Source: Sphingopyxis sp. USTB-05
Lineage (GTDB): Bacteria; Pseudomonadota; Alphaproteobacteria; Sphingomonadales; Sphingomonadaceae
Assembly (NCBI RefSeq): GCF_023822045.1
Contig: NZ_CP084712.1
Span: 1,302,001 to 1,366,000 of the forward strand
Direction: 5' to 3'
DNA: 64,000 nt
The notes under the pieces are model-generated. The model saw only the letters and a list, made by a program, of their open reading frames with translations. It was not told where the DNA came from and made no database searches. Shown piece by piece: positions 62,590 to 64,000 of this stretch (within the stretch, counting starts at the first letter, position 1; each line of letters starts with the position of its first letter). A program made the translations under genes and the position numbers.

Positions 62590-63690
62590 ATGCGGCGGAT
62601 GATTTATCTCGATTATCAGGCCACGACGCCGCTCGCTCCCGAGGCACGCGAGGCGATGCTGCGCTGGCTGGAGGAGCCGGGTGAGGGAGAGGGGTTCGCC
62701 AACCCATCAAGTACGCACAAGGCTGGCCGCGCCGCGGCCGCCGCGGTCGAGGTCGCACGCGATCAGGTTGCGGCGCTATTACCCAAAGGAGGCCGCGTTT
62801 TCTTCACTTCGGGTGCGACCGAAGCGCTTAACTGGGCGCTACTGCGCGGGGCGGATGCGATGCCGGGCGGTGTCGCGGGTCTCAGCATCGAACATGCCGC
62901 CTCGCTGCAATGTCTTGAACGGCTGAACGCCACCATCCTGCCCGTCGATGGCGCTGGGCTGGCGCTGCCGCCCGATGACGCGTTGATCCCCGAGGGCGGC
63001 ATCGTCGCAACGATGCTCGTGAATAACGAGGTCGGGACGATCCAGCCGGTCGACGACTTCGCCGCTGCCGCGCATGCAAAGAACAGCCTGCTGCTCTGCG
63101 ACGCGGTGCAGGGTTATGGCCGCGTCGCGATTCCCGAAGATGCCGACCTGATCGCCATCTCGGCGCACAAGATCCACGGGCCGAAGGGGATCGGCGCGCT
63201 GTGGATCAAGGATGGCGTCGACCTGCCGCCGCTGATGTTCGGGGGAGCGCAGGAGCAGGGGATGCGATCGGGAACCGTGTCGCCCGCTCTGTGCGCCGGT
63301 TTCGGCGCAGCCGCGGCGCTTGCGGCCGAACGCTTCGATGCCGATGCGGCGCATGTTGAGCGACTCTGGTCGCTTGCACTCGACATGCTCCCCGAATGGA
63401 CGATCAACGGCGATGCGACCCGCCGTTATCACGGCAATCTCAACGTCCGGCGCAAAGGCGTGAACGGCCTGCGCCTTATGTCCGATGCGCGCGAAATCGC
63501 CTTCTCGCTTGGCAGCGCATGCGGCAGCGGGTCGGGCAAGGTGAGCCATGTGCTGCGCGCGATGGGGATCAGTGAAGCCGATGCCCGCGCCTCGATCCGT
63601 CTCGGCTGGGGGCGTTATACGAGCGAACAGGAATTGCGCGATGGTCTCACCGCGATCCGGGAAGCCGCACGGCTGCAGGGTGTGAACTGA
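62590..63690 (+). CDS. Cysteine desulfurase (NifS/IscS-like)
   Basis: A 366-residue PLP enzyme taking sulfur from cysteine for Fe-S clusters or tRNA thiolation. MIYLDYQATTPLAPEAREAM at the start, FANPSSTHKAGR (about residues 36-47), the PLP lysine in ISAHKIHGPKGIGALW (Lys about 198) and the persulfide Cys in LGSACGSGSGKVSH (about 308-321). In-frame ATGs at 62590 and 62599 are both possible. It overlaps the ferredoxin gene by one base, consistent with an Fe-S assembly role. Confidence 0.92.
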   Translation: MRRMIYLDYQATTPLAPEAREAMLRWLEEPGEGEGFANPSSTHKAGRAAAAAVEVARDQVAALLPKGGRVFFTSGATEALNWALLRGADAMPGGVAGLSIEHAASLQCLERLNATILPVDGAGLALPPDDALIPEGGIVATMLVNNEVGTIQPVDDFAAAAHAKNSLLLCDAVQGYGRVAIPEDADLIAISAHKIHGPKGIGALWIKDGVDLPPLMFGGAQEQGMRSGTVSPALCAGFGAAAALAAERFDADAAHVERLWSLALDMLPEWTINGDATRRYHGNLNVRRKGVNGLRLMSDAREIAFSLGSACGSGSGKVSHVLRAMGISEADARASIRLGWGRYTSEQELRDGLTAIREAARLQGVN

Positions 63691-64000
63691 TGCGCGTCAC
63701 CTTCATCCACGCCGACGGCAAGGCGCGCACGGAAGCCGAGGCCGAGCCCGGTTCAATCCTGCTCGACGTCGCGCAGGCGCATATGATGCCGCTTGAGGGG
63801 ACCTGCGAGGGTCAGATGGCCTGCTCCACCTGTCATGTCATCGTCGCCAAGGAGGATTTCGACCGCCTACCGCCCGCAAGCGAGATGGAAGAAGATATGC
63901 TCGACCTCGCCGCCGGCGTGCGGCGCACGAGCCGCCTGTCGTGCCAGATATTGCTGACCGCCGACCTCGACGGCCTCACCGTGCACATTCCCCCCGAAAG
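63690..64000 (+). CDS. 2Fe-2S ferredoxin (3' end cut by window)
   Basis: 103 codons are visible, nearly the full adrenodoxin-type length. The cluster-binding cysteines are in GTCEGQMACSTCHVIV (C-x5-C-x2-C, about residues 39-54) and the fourth in SRLSCQILL (about residue 86). The C-terminal segment DGLTVHIPPE is typical of Isc-type ferredoxins. Coupled to the cysteine desulfurase upstream; it likely donates electrons in Fe-S cluster assembly or to a P450 or hydroxylase. Confidence 0.93.
   Translation, partial: MRVTFIHADGKARTEAEAEPGSILLDVAQAHMMPLEGTCEGQMACSTCHVIVAKEDFDRLPPASEMEEDMLDLAAGVRRTSRLSCQILLTADLDGLTVHIPPE

Noticed and set aside
1..64000. tRNA, rRNA, CRISPR, prophage or insertion sequence
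   Set aside because: No cloverleaf-like gene, spaced repeat array, integrase or transposase was recognised anywhere. The only repeats are short REP-like palindromes.

Overview
The window is a GC-rich chromosomal segment that looks like a sphingomonad (Sphingopyxis/Sphingomonas type alphaproteobacterium). The reasons are the aa3 cytochrome oxidase cluster order (coxB-ctaD-ctaB-small protein-ctaG-coxC-DUF983-SURF1-thrC), the rpiB-glyA-nrdR order, two TonB-dependent receptors of outer-membrane nutrient uptake type, and a receptor/tryptophan-halogenase-like/SapC/cupin block typical of that group. No rRNA, tRNA, CRISPR array, insertion sequence or prophage was seen. Genus assignment is inference.

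Layout. 1-8.6 kb: cytochrome c oxidase structural and assembly genes, then threonine synthase and an RNA methyltransferase-like gene. 8.7-22.9 kb: a carbohydrate-utilisation locus with a TonB receptor, two tryptophan-halogenase-like flavoproteins, SapC, a JmjC/cupin_8 protein, a LacI regulator, two MFS transporters and a secreted GH3 glucosidase. A shared operator-like sequence (GATAACGTTC core) lies in front of the receptor and of the GH3 gene, which suggests one LacI-controlled regulon. 23-31 kb: diguanylate cyclase, a RimK-like ATP-grasp protein with a membrane tail, a TauE/SafE permease, a prolyl-oligopeptidase-type peptidase and a second TonB receptor. 31-33.7 kb: a coupled three-gene operon (esterase, PaiB-like, acetylpolyamine-amidohydrolase-like).

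33.8-44.0 kb holds the most interesting block. An AsnC/Lrp regulator is divergent from an eight-gene run: aromatic amino acid hydroxylase, tryptophan 2,3-dioxygenase, kynurenine formamidase, kynureninase, nitrilase, gentisate-dioxygenase-like double cupin, FAH-family hydrolase and maleate isomerase. The first six genes are linked by ATGA stop/start overlaps. Read as one pathway, this could take tryptophan through (5-hydroxy)kynurenine and (5-hydroxy)anthranilate to ring cleavage, pyruvate and fumarate. The gene order and overlaps are seen directly; the complete pathway is inference. A dicarboxylate/amino-acid symporter converges on its end.

44.1-48.3 kb: a sulfonate-type ABC transporter and TauD-family dioxygenase operon with a long, structured 5' leader that may be a riboswitch. 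48.3-56.4 kb: tandem PilZ protein, nitrobindin-like protein, Tat-exported hydrolase, agmatine-to-putrescine genes aguA and aguB separated and flanked by REP-like repeats, an M28 peptidase lipoprotein, and an S9-like protein whose catalytic Ser and His are both replaced. 56.4-64 kb: housekeeping genes (rpsD, chorismate mutase, TrmJ-like methyltransferase, nrdR, glyA, rpiB, cysteine desulfurase, a 2Fe-2S ferredoxin cut by the window end), two related small secreted Cys-pair proteins and several small membrane proteins.
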